This document shows, one piece after another, positions 8,344-16,578 of a stretch of 64,000 nucleotides of DNA (positions within the stretch are counted from its first letter, which is position 1; each line of letters opens with the position of its first letter). The notes below the pieces were generated by a model. It saw nothing but the letters and a program-made list of their open reading frames with translations, was not told the origin of the DNA and ran no database searches. The DNA comes from Leuconostoc kimchii IMSNU 11154 (GTDB lineage: Bacteria; Bacillota; Bacilli; Lactobacillales; Lactobacillaceae): contig NC_014136.1 in the NCBI RefSeq assembly GCF_000092505.1, forward strand, positions 1 through 64,000. The letters run 5' to 3'. Both the position numbers and the translations under genes were made by a program.

Positions 8344-8979
8344 CTAGTCATATTTGATCAAAATATTTTTAAAAAAGAAACGCCAACTTTGTACGAAGTA
8401 TCCTGTCGTGAATGCTATAATCAATGTTCCAATTCCCAATGGTCCACCAAATACAAGTGCTAATGTAAAGAAAAGCACATCTTGCATAGACCTGGTTAAT
8501 CGATAACTAATCCAACCCTTTTTTTCAAATGACAGGGCGACAGCATCGTAAGGAGAAACCCCTAAATTGACGCTTGTGTATAGACTAATGCCTAATGAAA
8601 AAAGAACCATACCAAAAACAAACAAAATAATAATTTCTAGGATAGAACTCTTACTAAATGTGTGAAAAATTATCCTACTCAATATTGGCGTAAGATAGCC
8701 AACAATGTATCCTGGTAATGACATATTAATTAAAGTACCAATGCCAAATTGACTGCGATCAAAAATGCAAATAGTCAGAAATAAAAACGCGTTAAAGATT
8801 AGTTGATAGTTTCCTAAGTACCAATTAAAAGTATTTGATATACCGATATCAGCGGCTGTCGCGGGGTCTATTCCCAGACTCGATAAGCGAAAAAATACGA
8901 TACCCAGTGCTATTATACTTGTACCAACAACAGATAAACAAAGGCGAATGAAAATTGAAAGTGAGTCATTCTTAAACAT
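8344..8979 (-). CDS. YczE/YitT-type membrane protein
   Basis: A 211-residue integral membrane protein with about five membrane segments. The N-terminal FFRLSSLGIDPATAADIGIS and the mid-protein YTSVNLGVSPYDAVALSFE share the repeated G(I/V)(D/S)P pattern of the YczE/YyaS/YitT group, suggesting two homologous halves. AAGGAGA lies 6 bases before the ATG. It belongs to the AT-rich cargo block. The group has no established biochemical function. Confidence 0.75.
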   Translation of the reverse strand: MFKNDSLSIFIRLCLSVVGTSIIALGIVFFRLSSLGIDPATAADIGISNTFNWYLGNYQLIFNAFLFLTICIFDRSQFGIGTLINMSLPGYIVGYLTPILSRIIFHTFSKSSILEIIILFVFGMVLFSLGISLYTSVNLGVSPYDAVALSFEKKGWISYRLTRSMQDVLFFTLALVFGGPLGIGTLIIAFTTGYFVQSWRFFFKNILIKYD

Positions 8980-9111
8980 TTCTTCTCCTTTTTCTTACTA
9001 ATTATAAGAGAAGTCTAAACGTTTAATACATCATTGTCAATTTATATCTATGCCATACGTATCTTTCTACGCAGATTAATTTTTAATTGATCTTTTCAAT
9101 TTTTATCTAGT

Positions 9112-9708
9112 TTATAGCACGCTACTATCACTTTGTAATTGATAAGTCCCAATCCGATCTAATTGTGTCACAAGATTTGTTTTAGGATTGTAGGTCACAT
9201 TATAGACAAAACGTGTGGTGGCGTCTGCCGAGTCCTTGAGGTGGCTTTTAACAAAGACAATCACCTTCCCCTTCACTGCTTTGGCACTTGCTGAGGTGGG
9301 TAAGAAGTCCATGTGATCATAGGTCATCACCACACCTGTCTGTGTAATCATTTTATCGGGATCAGCCTTGAAATCTAAACTATTTTTGACTACATCCTGA
9401 GTCACATAAGGTGTCATCTGTTTGGCTTTGGCATCAAATTCCTTTTGAGAGGCAATTGTCCAATCTAGGGTAAACAGCCTATCTAGCAAGTTAGAAGCTG
9501 CAGAAACATTTGGTTGCTTTGAATCTAGTACCGTACCGACCTTTGATTTCTTCTTGATGAGTTTGCTTTGTTGTACCGCGAGTTCATTTGAGGCACTTTG
9601 ATGCGTTTTAACAGCGACTTGAGTAGCTAACCAAAAACCCAGTCCAGCAATCACCATCAACGCTGGCATAGCCCACAGTAAGGCTATTTTTTTATTAACT
9701 TTTGACAT
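9112..9708 (-). CDS. VirB8/TcpC-like transfer protein
   Basis: A 198-residue protein with a short basic N-terminus, one membrane segment (about 8-30) and an extracellular domain. The second half alternates strands and ends with VYNVTYNPKTNLVTQLDRIG, as in the NTF2-like fold of VirB8/TcpC proteins, which scaffold the type IV channel. Last gene of the operon that starts at 15098. Two bases separate it from the next upstream gene, which has the same topology. Family assignment comes from size, topology and position; no invariant motif can be checked by eye. Confidence 0.6.
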   Translation of the reverse strand: MSKVNKKIALLWAMPALMVIAGLGFWLATQVAVKTHQSASNELAVQQSKLIKKKSKVGTVLDSKQPNVSAASNLLDRLFTLDWTIASQKEFDAKAKQMTPYVTQDVVKNSLDFKADPDKMITQTGVVMTYDHMDFLPTSASAKAVKGKVIVFVKSHLKDSADATTRFVYNVTYNPKTNLVTQLDRIGTYQLQSDSSVL

Positions 9709-9710
9709 GG

Positions 9711-10268
9711 TTATTTCCTTCCTGAGGTATCTTTTACAGCACCCGTTTGGAGTTCTGTAATTTTGCCATTTTCAATGTGCATCAATATTGTTGTGCTGGT
9801 TTCCTCTTTGCCTAATTTATATTTAACCGTCCCAAATCCTAGACCTGAACCATCGGCTGCTTTGGAATAGACAATATCATTGCTTTCTAAATGAAAAGTT
9901 GGCACCCCTTCATCCACGTCACCGCCAAACGTTGCCCCTAGAAAAGCTGAAACAACATCATCCGTTGCCACACTGCTTTTTGCATCTGATTTATTCAGTT
10001 TTAGTGAGATGGCAAACATTTCTTTGAGGAAAGTATTGCCAATTTTTTGAATGTTTTGGGTATCTCGAATATCAGCGGTTTCAATCTTATCAAGTTGTTT
10101 AGCCTGGACAACGTACTGACTTGTCTTAGCTTTTGTTGCTTTGATTTCTTGGTGCACGATATTCACACTCTTGACCGTGCGTTGATAGCTAAGTCCTTGC
10201 TGGATTAAAAACAGGCAAGCAAGCGTTAACGCAAAAGCGTAGACCCATTTTAAATTGAATTTTGTCAT
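9711..10268 (-). CDS. Single-pass membrane protein of transfer operon, VirB8-like topology
   Basis: A 185-residue protein with a membrane segment at about 9-27, a helical stretch (30-90), and a beta-rich C-terminal domain with TVKYKLGKEETSTTILMHIENGKI. Like its downstream neighbour it resembles a bitopic NTF2-like channel component, and the pair may form a hetero-oligomer. Tightly packed in the operon (2 bases on each side). Function inferred from context only. Confidence 0.55.
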   Translation of the reverse strand: MTKFNLKWVYAFALTLACLFLIQQGLSYQRTVKSVNIVHQEIKATKAKTSQYVVQAKQLDKIETADIRDTQNIQKIGNTFLKEMFAISLKLNKSDAKSSVATDDVVSAFLGATFGGDVDEGVPTFHLESNDIVYSKAADGSGLGFGTVKYKLGKEETSTTILMHIENGKITELQTGAVKDTSGRK

Positions 10269-10270
10269 GG

Positions 10271-10696
10271 TTAATCTCCTGCGACCACTTTGGCAATCGT
10301 TTTATTGTTGGTTGAACTGGTACTGTCAATCACTTGATTACCTTTCAAAGCAATCACTGTGGGTACTTGTGTCACGCCGTACTTAGCAAGATATGCTTGT
10401 GCATCAAACTTTTTAACGTTGACCACAACATAATCAATTGTCTTTTGATGTGTCTTGATCGTCTTTTTAATCGTGCTACGCGCCTTTTTACAGTCAGGGC
10501 AACCAGGCCTATGGAAGATTAAGACTGTCTTTTGCTTGCTACTGGCATCTAACTGTTCAATCTTGTCAGCGAAGTTCTTGGTATCTGGATAACCATTCAC
10601 TTCCGTGTTGTAATAATAAGTCCCACCAATTGCAGTCAATATCGCAATGACGGCTAAAGAGAACACTGCAATGCCCCATTTCTTTAATTTATTCAT
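10271..10696 (-). CDS. Membrane-anchored thioredoxin-like protein (TrsF-like)
   Basis: A 141-residue protein with an N-terminal membrane segment (about 7-28) and an extracellular thioredoxin fold. The redox motif is CPDC (Cys66, Cys69) in FHRPGCPDCKKA, and the cis-proline motif is QVPTV. Gram-positive conjugation operons often carry such a protein; disulphide handling of exported channel components is the usual proposal. It lies directly upstream of the VirB8-like pair and downstream of the cell-wall hydrolase. Confidence 0.8.
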   Translation of the reverse strand: MNKLKKWGIAVFSLAVIAILTAIGGTYYYNTEVNGYPDTKNFADKIEQLDASSKQKTVLIFHRPGCPDCKKARSTIKKTIKTHQKTIDYVVVNVKKFDAQAYLAKYGVTQVPTVIALKGNQVIDSTSSTNNKTIAKVVAGD

Positions 10697-10708
10697 ATTT
10701 GAATACTC

Positions 10709-11959
10709 CTATTTATCTGTTTTGCCTGTACTAGAGTCAAATGGCCCACTAGGAATAACAACGTTAGTGCCTGCCTTTGCAGGTAGCTTGAGATAAAGCC
10801 CAGGGGATTTTAGTCCTTTACTTTCGGGCGCCCAATTATATTGATCTTTTGTTTGTACGGCGAAGTGAACGTGAATACCTGTTGCTTCACCAGTTTGTCC
10901 TTCATGACTAATGTGTTGACCAGCAGAAACCTTATCACCTGTATTGACAACAATGGCTGACTGAGTTGGTGCGTGACCGTAATAGGTAAACACCCCGTCA
11001 GTGCCTTTAATCACTAGCCAATTACCCCCAACGCTATCAAAGCTTTTGGCTACTACCGTGCCATCATGAACAGCGTACACATTACTTTCACCACCAGTCA
11101 TAGTGTGGTTGACGGTTTGAAAATCGACACCATAATGTTCTGCGCCTGTTAGGCCTGCATAGTTTGGATAGCCACCTGTTATGTTGTATTTTCCTTTAAC
11201 TGGTAAGCCATCTGTGTTGGTATCCAACCCTGTGTCACATGAGGCATCAGACATAGCACTTGAATTGGCATCGCTTGAGGTATCACTAGAACCCGAGTCG
11301 TTGTTGCCGCCATCAAAGACATCAATATTACCTGCATAATCTAGTTTGAAAACCTTTTTGACTTCTTCGGCAGTTTTTGCGGTGTCGGCGACTTTTCGTT
11401 GTGGATCATTTTCTCCGACCCCTTCAAACTTTGTATCCCAAGCCACCATTGAACTGTTAATGTTGTTAGCGGCCGCTAAGCCAATTAGAGTTGCTTTATG
11501 ACTACTATGCAATTCATTGATTGCCAGTTGAACTTGTGCTTGCACTGTATCAGCTGTGTCACCATAGCGATTTCCGTTAATACCTCCAGCACCCCACTGC
11601 CAAATGCCTTTTACCGAGCCAGCCGGATTGACGGCTTTCGAATTAAAGCCACTTTCTCTAAGACCAATCGCAATTGCAGCAGCGATATTGTCGCCTGACA
11701 TTTTAATTTCTTTATGAAAACGGTCAATTGCATGTTGTATGGCTTTGTGCGTTGCTGAGTTGGGATCTTTCCAATCACCACCGATTGAAGTGCCACCATC
11801 ATCAATGGTTGTATCATCATTCCAACAATTGGCATTCTGTGTTGAAAAGACCATGACACACATTAAGGCAATAACTGATATTGACAGAATTGCTGTAGTG
11901 ATGATGCCGATGATGACATACAAGCGACGTTTTTTATCTTGCATCCAACGTTCTAACAT
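10709..11959 (-). CDS. Bifunctional cell-wall hydrolase: lysozyme-like plus M23 endopeptidase (VirB1-like)
   Basis: A 416-residue membrane-anchored enzyme that opens peptidoglycan for the conjugation channel. The membrane segment is at about 15-38. A lysozyme-like domain (about 65-210) has the probable catalytic Glu in GLRESGFNSKAVNPAGS followed by KGIWQWGAGG. An M23 (LytM) domain (about 255-390) shows the zinc ligands in HYGVDF and HVHF, with the YYGH motif between them. Such SLT-plus-peptidase fusions are the VirB1 equivalents of Gram-positive type IV systems (TrsG/PrgK group). It follows the small membrane gene at 11963 with a 3-base gap. Confidence 0.88.
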   Translation of the reverse strand: MLERWMQDKKRRLYVIIGIITTAILSISVIALMCVMVFSTQNANCWNDDTTIDDGGTSIGGDWKDPNSATHKAIQHAIDRFHKEIKMSGDNIAAAIAIGLRESGFNSKAVNPAGSVKGIWQWGAGGINGNRYGDTADTVQAQVQLAINELHSSHKATLIGLAAANNINSSMVAWDTKFEGVGENDPQRKVADTAKTAEEVKKVFKLDYAGNIDVFDGGNNDSGSSDTSSDANSSAMSDASCDTGLDTNTDGLPVKGKYNITGGYPNYAGLTGAEHYGVDFQTVNHTMTGGESNVYAVHDGTVVAKSFDSVGGNWLVIKGTDGVFTYYGHAPTQSAIVVNTGDKVSAGQHISHEGQTGEATGIHVHFAVQTKDQYNWAPESKGLKSPGLYLKLPAKAGTNVVIPSGPFDSSTGKTDK

Positions 11960-11962
11960 GGT

Positions 11963-12157
11963 CTAACCTCCCATTAAAAGGCTGAGGCCTTTGAGAATAA
12001 AAACAAAAACAAAACCACCAATGACATACCAAATAATTTTGTTATCCACTGGTTGAGGTTTTTGACCTTTGTCATAGTTTTCAACGATTTGTTGCGCCTC
12101 TTGCTTCATTTTTTCACGGTTATCACGCGCCTTCTTTAATGGATGTGGCAACTTCAT
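11963..12157 (-). CDS. Small membrane protein of transfer operon
   Basis: A 64-residue protein starting MKLPHPLKKARD: a charged helix followed by one membrane segment (IIWYVIGGFVFVFILKGLSLL). GGAGG lies 8 bases before this ATG. An upstream in-frame start would overlap the VirB4 gene by 47 bases and is less likely. It sits between the VirB4 ATPase and the hydrolase. Function unknown; it may be a membrane docking factor for VirB4. Confidence 0.6.
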   Translation of the reverse strand: MKLPHPLKKARDNREKMKQEAQQIVENYDKGQKPQPVDNKIIWYVIGGFVFVFILKGLSLLMGG

Positions 12158-12158
12158 C

Positions 12159-14114
12159 TTACAGTCCTCCACCAAACAAATTAATTTCTGAGTCATTAAG
12201 ATCAACGTGCATGAACGTAGCTTGCTTACCCACCAAGTTCATTAAGAAATCACCTTGATCCAATCCTTGTAACGCTTGTAGTTGACCATCAGTGATATTA
12301 GTTTCACTCACCACACTGCGTAAACGGGTTGTATCCGTTTTTGATAGACGTCCAATCGTTTGCTTTGGGAATCGGCCGAAGAAGGAAGATGCGGCACGAC
12401 TAGCCTCAGTGTCTGAGGCATTACCCGTTGGCACAACGTTTTTGAGTCCTGGGAAGATAGCAAACATCCCGAAAAAATCTTTACCATGTTGTGCCATCAT
12501 GTTATCGCCAAAGGTTATGCCTAATGAATGTTTAGCATTGAAAATATCATCCGCTTCATCCTGTATCCACCAGAAGTATTTTGGTGGATTACCATTGTCG
12601 TTGGCCTGAGTTGAGACTTCACCACGTTTAATGCGCTCACGTTGCTTAGTTCCATTAATCGTGATGTAGCTTTCCATCAAAGACAAAATGGTAAAGTATT
12701 GGGCGTTGTAGAGATCATCTTCTAATCTTGAAAGACCACTCGTATCAAAACGAATCAAACGCTCACCAGACAGATCAGGCATGGTCGTTACACCATTCAC
12801 CATGTCGCCATGGTTTTGTATTAAGCTGCTAATTGTCGATAAGATGTTATCCAAACGTTCTACGGCAGGCTGTGTCATGTTGCGCGTCAGCATGTTACGG
12901 GTTTCTAGGAAGGTTTGAAAATCTTCGAGAATTGGATAGGCTTCATTTCGTAGCCCGATTACACGCAAATCTTGCGGGTTGTCTTTTGGTGACAATGACC
13001 ACATACGCCGTTCAACATAGAAATCAGTAATTAGGTTACCCAACATTTCTAATTCTTTCTTGTCGGCTTGTGGATTAAGTGTCGCGTAGTACGTAATCAC
13101 TTTTGTACGATGCTGGTTGAAACTTGCAATGACATCAACATTGCCATTTGCATCAAGGACAGTGCCAAACACTTGCATCAAATTAATGATGTTTTGACTA
13201 CCATCAAGCGTCAGAGTGACACCGTAATAGTAATTCACTATATCACGCCATTCATTAGACTTATCAAACACCCAAACTGTATCACCGCGAGAAACTAATG
13301 GCCCCAAGTTCTTTTTGGCAAACGAGCTTTTACCTGAGCGCTCACCACCCACAACTAGGTTATAAGCGGTTAACTGCGTTCGGTGGTCATTGTAGCTAGG
13401 ATCATACATAACTTCACCACGTTGCATGGTTAAGCCCATGTATGAACCACGAGGATGTGCAATAAAGGTTTGATTAAAGGCATAAGAACCAGCTAAAGCA
13501 TAGGCTTTCATTGGGAACCCTTTGTCCTTAATCGTTTGATTTTCAATTGACATTGCTGGCATAAAGAACTGTTGGAAGTGGGTTAATTGCTCAGAAGGAT
13601 AAACTTTCATGCGGTAGTTAGAAAGCTGTTGTTGAATTTCTTTAACACGACGACGTAATTCTTCTGGAGAAACATCTGATACCAATAATCTAACGTAGAC
13701 ACGTTTGTAAATTTCACGACCATTGCGGGCTTCATTCAAGTCTTGGAGTGTAATGTCAGCATCTTGTTCGGCTTCCAACGCGTCACCTTGTGAGGTCACT
13801 TCACTACGTGCCTTACTACGCAACGTGTTAGTAGCTGTCTCAAGTGCTTTTTGCACTTCAAAGTTGTTCTCAGTCCCAATCTTGATGTCTACAATGGTGT
13901 TCTTGTGATTGATTAACTCTTTGAACCAGCCTTGTAACTGTTCATTCTTGGGATAGTCATAGACATTGATAATGGCACTACTCGCCATACCATCATCAAA
14001 GTAAGTGGTATGAAATTCAATGCCACTAGGGTTTTGAACTTCCTCAATGAGTTCTAAATTATAGCCGCGTGCTTTCAATGCGGAACGTTTTGCTGTATTT
14101 AAACTTGTGCGCAT
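12159..14114 (-). CDS. VirB4/TrsE-type conjugation ATPase
   Basis: A 651-residue ATPase that powers assembly and DNA transport of the type IV secretion channel. Walker A is GGERSGKSS (about residue 255); Walker B is YFWWIQDEADD (about 515-525), with the expected Asp-Glu. The C-terminal half carries the usual VirB4 IGRLSKTDTTRLRS and GDFLMNLVGKQATFMHVDL segments. The N-terminal region is shorter than in many VirB4 proteins. The two small upstream genes (14117-14425 and 14425-14769) may supply the missing N-terminal module. Confidence 0.93.
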   Translation of the reverse strand: MRTSLNTAKRSALKARGYNLELIEEVQNPSGIEFHTTYFDDGMASSAIINVYDYPKNEQLQGWFKELINHKNTIVDIKIGTENNFEVQKALETATNTLRSKARSEVTSQGDALEAEQDADITLQDLNEARNGREIYKRVYVRLLVSDVSPEELRRRVKEIQQQLSNYRMKVYPSEQLTHFQQFFMPAMSIENQTIKDKGFPMKAYALAGSYAFNQTFIAHPRGSYMGLTMQRGEVMYDPSYNDHRTQLTAYNLVVGGERSGKSSFAKKNLGPLVSRGDTVWVFDKSNEWRDIVNYYYGVTLTLDGSQNIINLMQVFGTVLDANGNVDVIASFNQHRTKVITYYATLNPQADKKELEMLGNLITDFYVERRMWSLSPKDNPQDLRVIGLRNEAYPILEDFQTFLETRNMLTRNMTQPAVERLDNILSTISSLIQNHGDMVNGVTTMPDLSGERLIRFDTSGLSRLEDDLYNAQYFTILSLMESYITINGTKQRERIKRGEVSTQANDNGNPPKYFWWIQDEADDIFNAKHSLGITFGDNMMAQHGKDFFGMFAIFPGLKNVVPTGNASDTEASRAASSFFGRFPKQTIGRLSKTDTTRLRSVVSETNITDGQLQALQGLDQGDFLMNLVGKQATFMHVDLNDSEINLFGGGL

Positions 14115-14116
14115 GC

Positions 14117-14425
14117 TTATTTTTCCTCCAGTTCTAAGGTTTCCCCAGGATTGTTAATTTGGTACATGACCATCTTTTTACGATTAATTGAGACTGGCTC
14201 AGGTGTAAACGCCATGCCTGCGTGTGCCATAAAGTCACGGCGATTTTTATCTAAGGCAGCTAACGTCTTGCCATAGATCACAGCGGTATATTCTTGATGT
14301 TTAATGTCACCGACCACATTTTTTTCAATATTAATTTCTTGCAAAATGGTTTGGCGCATCATTAACAATTGTTGATAATGACGATCATCTAGGTCAACAC
14401 TATTCAATTGGCTTTCCACTCTCAC
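14117..14425 (-). CDS. Small transfer protein, possibly a detached VirB4 N-terminal segment
   Basis: A 102-residue soluble protein, helical, with DDRHYQQLLMMRQTILQEINIEK and a C-terminal VMYQINNPGET strand. Start and stop are tightly coupled: it overlaps the upstream gene by one base and leaves 2 bases before VirB4. The fold cannot be named by eye. Together with the next gene upstream its length approximates TrsD-type proteins (about 205 residues), so the two may represent a split TrsD-like function. Confidence 0.55.
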   Translation of the reverse strand: MRVESQLNSVDLDDRHYQQLLMMRQTILQEINIEKNVVGDIKHQEYTAVIYGKTLAALDKNRRDFMAHAGMAFTPEPVSINRKKMVMYQINNPGETLELEEK

Positions 14426-14769
14426 TAACTCTTGCCCCCATGAAGCTTGCTGATTCGCGTGTCAGCGGGTAGTTGACTAACGAAAATATCAAAGTCCTCC
14501 ACGTAAACTGATAGCAACTGGTGAAAGTCAGCGATAATGGCGTTGGAACTCTTATCGCCTTCAGCATTCAGGAAATCCAAATCTTTTCCAGGTAAATTGA
14601 GCATGTCAGCGTATGTATCATCTGCCAATAAAATTGGATGCCCTTTTTTATTCAAAATGTCTTTATAAGGTAAAGCAAAGTAGATTGGAATTGGTTTGCG
14701 ATTATCAAGTGCTTGTTTGACAACTGTTAAACCCTTTCCCTTTTGTGCTTGTTTAGCTTTTATTCCCAT
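14425..14769 (-). CDS. Small transfer protein (TrsD-like N-terminal part)
   Basis: A 114-residue soluble protein with a basic N-terminus (KAKQAQKGKG) and a segment YFALPYKDILNKKGHPILLADDTYADMLN that reads like the first beta strands of VirB4/TrsD proteins, followed by VYVEDFDIFVSQLPADT. One-base overlaps (ATG sharing stop bases) with both neighbours imply translational coupling. Exact role unknown; context ties it to VirB4. Confidence 0.55.
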   Translation of the reverse strand: MGIKAKQAQKGKGLTVVKQALDNRKPIPIYFALPYKDILNKKGHPILLADDTYADMLNLPGKDLDFLNAEGDKSSNAIIADFHQLLSVYVEDFDIFVSQLPADTRISKLHGGKS

Positions 14770-15098
14770 TATTTTTCCTCTCGTTTCTTGTTTTCAGTAA
14801 TCGCAGTTAGATCACCTGTGGCGTGCTTGCTGGACTTTAAGATGCCACGTAGGATTTCTTGATACATGAGACCCATTGGGTTACTTGGACTCGGTAAAAT
14901 CAAATAGCCAGCTAGTAAAGCATTACTGATAATTAGAATCAGCCCATACTTGCCAATATTGTAGGGATAGAATGATTTAATCATCAGGTAAGTAATACCA
15001 AAAACAATGACTAGGACAAAGATTCGTTCCATCGTGAAAAACATCCACCGAGATACTTTCTTCCAAATATTGCGTCCAGGGGTAAAGTGTTCATACAT
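14769..15098 (-). CDS. VirB3/TrsC-like membrane protein
   Basis: A 109-residue protein with two adjacent membrane segments (about 25-45 and 50-70), then PSPSNPMGLMYQEILRGI, which resembles the short cytoplasmic motif of TrsC/VirB3-type proteins that partner VirB4. AAAGGAG lies 9 bases before the ATG. First gene of the 15.1-to-9.1 kb operon under the promoter at 15154-15204. Confidence 0.65.
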   Translation of the reverse strand: MYEHFTPGRNIWKKVSRWMFFTMERIFVLVIVFGITYLMIKSFYPYNIGKYGLILIISNALLAGYLILPSPSNPMGLMYQEILRGILKSSKHATGDLTAITENKKREEK

Positions 15099-15153
15099 AT
15101 AATTTCTCCTTTAACAAGTTATTTTTGCCTGGATTGAAGTTCAATCTGTGGTC

Positions 15154-15204
15154 AGTGTACAAGGTATCGAAAAAATGTCATAAAGGTAAATGGTTTTTCC
15201 TAAG
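15154..15204 (-). promoter_or_regulatory. Transfer-operon promoter with conserved upstream element (copy 2)
   Basis: Read leftward: -35 ATGACA (15176-15181), 16-base spacer, -10 TACACT (15154-15159). The conserved element occupies 15178-15204 with the same 16-base core as copy 1. Drives the VirB3-like, VirB4, hydrolase, thioredoxin and VirB8-like genes. Confidence 0.7.
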
Positions 15205-15209
15205 GCAGA

Positions 15210-15235
15210 GAAAAAGCCCCCTGCACGAACAGGAG
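15210..15235 (-). terminator. Hairpin with T-run upstream of the transfer promoter
   Basis: Read leftward, CTCCTG pairs with CAGGGG and five T residues follow. It lies between the par region and the transfer promoter and may block leftward read-through from the AT-rich control region. Confidence 0.55.
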
Positions 15236-15239
15236 ACAA

Positions 15240-15467
15240 TGATTTGTTTGTTAAATTTTTGTGTATCCAATCTATATACGATATTGATATCTGTGTATAT
15301 ATTCATCTTATAACATAAACATACCTTTACTTATACTTAAAGTATAGTATATTGATATACATGTTATACGTATGATATAATATATATGTAAGCAAGTTTT
15401 ACATGCCTGGATTGATGGTTTCATCGTTATTTCGTTTTGACAGATAAAATAACTAAGGAGCTTCATC
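15240..15467 (+). promoter_or_regulatory. Control region of parAB: promoter and candidate centromere
   Basis: A promoter is visible: TTGATA (15352-15357), 18-base spacer, TATAAT (15376-15381). The DNA around it is dense with overlapping TATAC/GTATA words and contains the palindrome ATACTTAAAGTAT just upstream of the -35 box. Repetitive AT-rich tracts upstream of ParA plus ribbon-helix-helix operons usually serve both as operator and as plasmid centromere. The centromere role here is inferred. Confidence 0.6.
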
Positions 15468-16247
15468 ATGAGTAAAACAATCACATTTTCAGCATCTAAA
15501 GGTGGCGTTGGTAAAACAACGATGACATTCAACTTCGCTAGTTTTTTGATCCGACAAGGCTACAAGGTCTTGTTAATTGATTCAGACTACCAAGGTAACT
15601 TGTCCTCTACCTATGAAAGCTATACTAATAAAAATACGCTATATGACGTCTTTACAGGCGGTTTAGCCCAAATTAGACACATTACCCCACAATTAGGTTT
15701 GTTACCTGCTAGCCCTCATTTAGACGAATTAGAAGGTACATTACAATCAAAGAATAATAAAAACTTTTTGATGATGATGTGGCTTCAAGATCACCTTGAG
15801 GAAATCAAAGATTATGACTATATTCTAATTGACACCCATCCAGAGTTTGGGACGTTAACGAAGAATATGATTGCCGTGTCTGATTACGTTGTCGTGCCAC
15901 TAGAACCCTCTGAATATGGCTTTATTCAATCAAAACAACAATTTGACCTGCGGATGAAAGAGTTCCGAGATGATGCAGTAGATATTAGAACACGCGAATC
16001 ACTGATTGAAGCGAAAGTCTTGTACCTTGCTAATCGTGTGAAGCACAATACCCGTTCAAGTCATGAGTTTGGCCAAATTATTGACCAAATTGAGAACCTT
16101 GTCGCTGTCTTAAATGAGCGTGAAGTGTTTAATAGTTCAACGATGCTTAAAACCCCAGTGTTTGATTTAGACCAAGCAAAGCGCAACCCTAAAACCTTGC
16201 AGCAAATTAATGATGCTTATCAAAAGCTATTAGAAAGTGTGAAATAA
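15468..16247 (+). CDS. parA: ParA-family partition ATPase
   Basis: A 259-residue deviant-Walker ATPase that positions plasmid copies before cell division. The Walker A box is KGGVGKTT with both signature lysines (Lys11, Lys16); the Walker A' region is YILIDTHPEFG; VLLIDSDYQGN precedes it. There is no N-terminal DNA-binding extension, so it is of the short ParA (type Ib) class, in which the small partner protein represses the operon. AAGGAG lies 8 bases before the ATG. It shares a base with the next gene (TAATG). The gene runs against the surrounding transfer genes. Confidence 0.92.
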   Translation: MSKTITFSASKGGVGKTTMTFNFASFLIRQGYKVLLIDSDYQGNLSSTYESYTNKNTLYDVFTGGLAQIRHITPQLGLLPASPHLDELEGTLQSKNNKNFLMMMWLQDHLEEIKDYDYILIDTHPEFGTLTKNMIAVSDYVVVPLEPSEYGFIQSKQQFDLRMKEFRDDAVDIRTRESLIEAKVLYLANRVKHNTRSSHEFGQIIDQIENLVAVLNEREVFNSSTMLKTPVFDLDQAKRNPKTLQQINDAYQKLLESVK

Positions 16248-16528
16248 TGGATTACGATAAAAAAGACCCCCGTATGTTTGATGAAGCCAGCGCTCAAAAA
16301 CAAATGGCAGATGCCTTTAGTCGAGACGAGCCACAATCAGAGGTATCGTTAGGTGACGGGTTTAAGTTACCTTCTTCAAATCATAGTAGTCGTAAAATAC
16401 AAACGACTTACACCATTCGCCCTGAGATAAAACAAGGCATTGAGAAGTTGGCTACCAAACAAGGATTCCGCTCATCAAGTGCCTTTGTAGATCTAGTATT
16501 AGAACAAGTCTTAAATCAATCAAAATAG
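16247..16528 (+). CDS. ParB-like ribbon-helix-helix centromere-binding protein
   Basis: A 93-residue protein with a disordered charged N-terminus (1-55) and a C-terminal ribbon-helix-helix domain (TTYTIRPEIKQGIEKLATKQ, then FRSSSAFVDLVLEQVL). This is the standard partner of short ParA proteins: it binds repeats upstream of parA, represses the operon and links plasmid DNA to ParA. Translation is coupled to parA by a one-base overlap, and a strong terminator follows. Confidence 0.85.
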   Translation: MDYDKKDPRMFDEASAQKQMADAFSRDEPQSEVSLGDGFKLPSSNHSSRKIQTTYTIRPEIKQGIEKLATKQGFRSSSAFVDLVLEQVLNQSK

Positions 16529-16540
16529 TTTAGAACAAAA

Positions 16541-16575
16541 CAAAAGCCGTGATTACTTATTAAATCACGGCTTTT
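16541..16575. terminator. Bidirectional terminator between par genes and transfer genes
   Basis: AAAAGCCGTGATT pairs with AATCACGGCTTTTT around a short loop, with A and T tails on either side. It serves parAB from the left and the convergent gene at 16579-17097 from the right. Confidence 0.93.
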
Positions 16576-16578
16576 TAT

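Noticed and set aside
15308..15532. A leftward 74-codon frame over the parA promoter
   Set aside because: It is antisense to the parA start and control region, without a ribosome binding site or protein-like composition.
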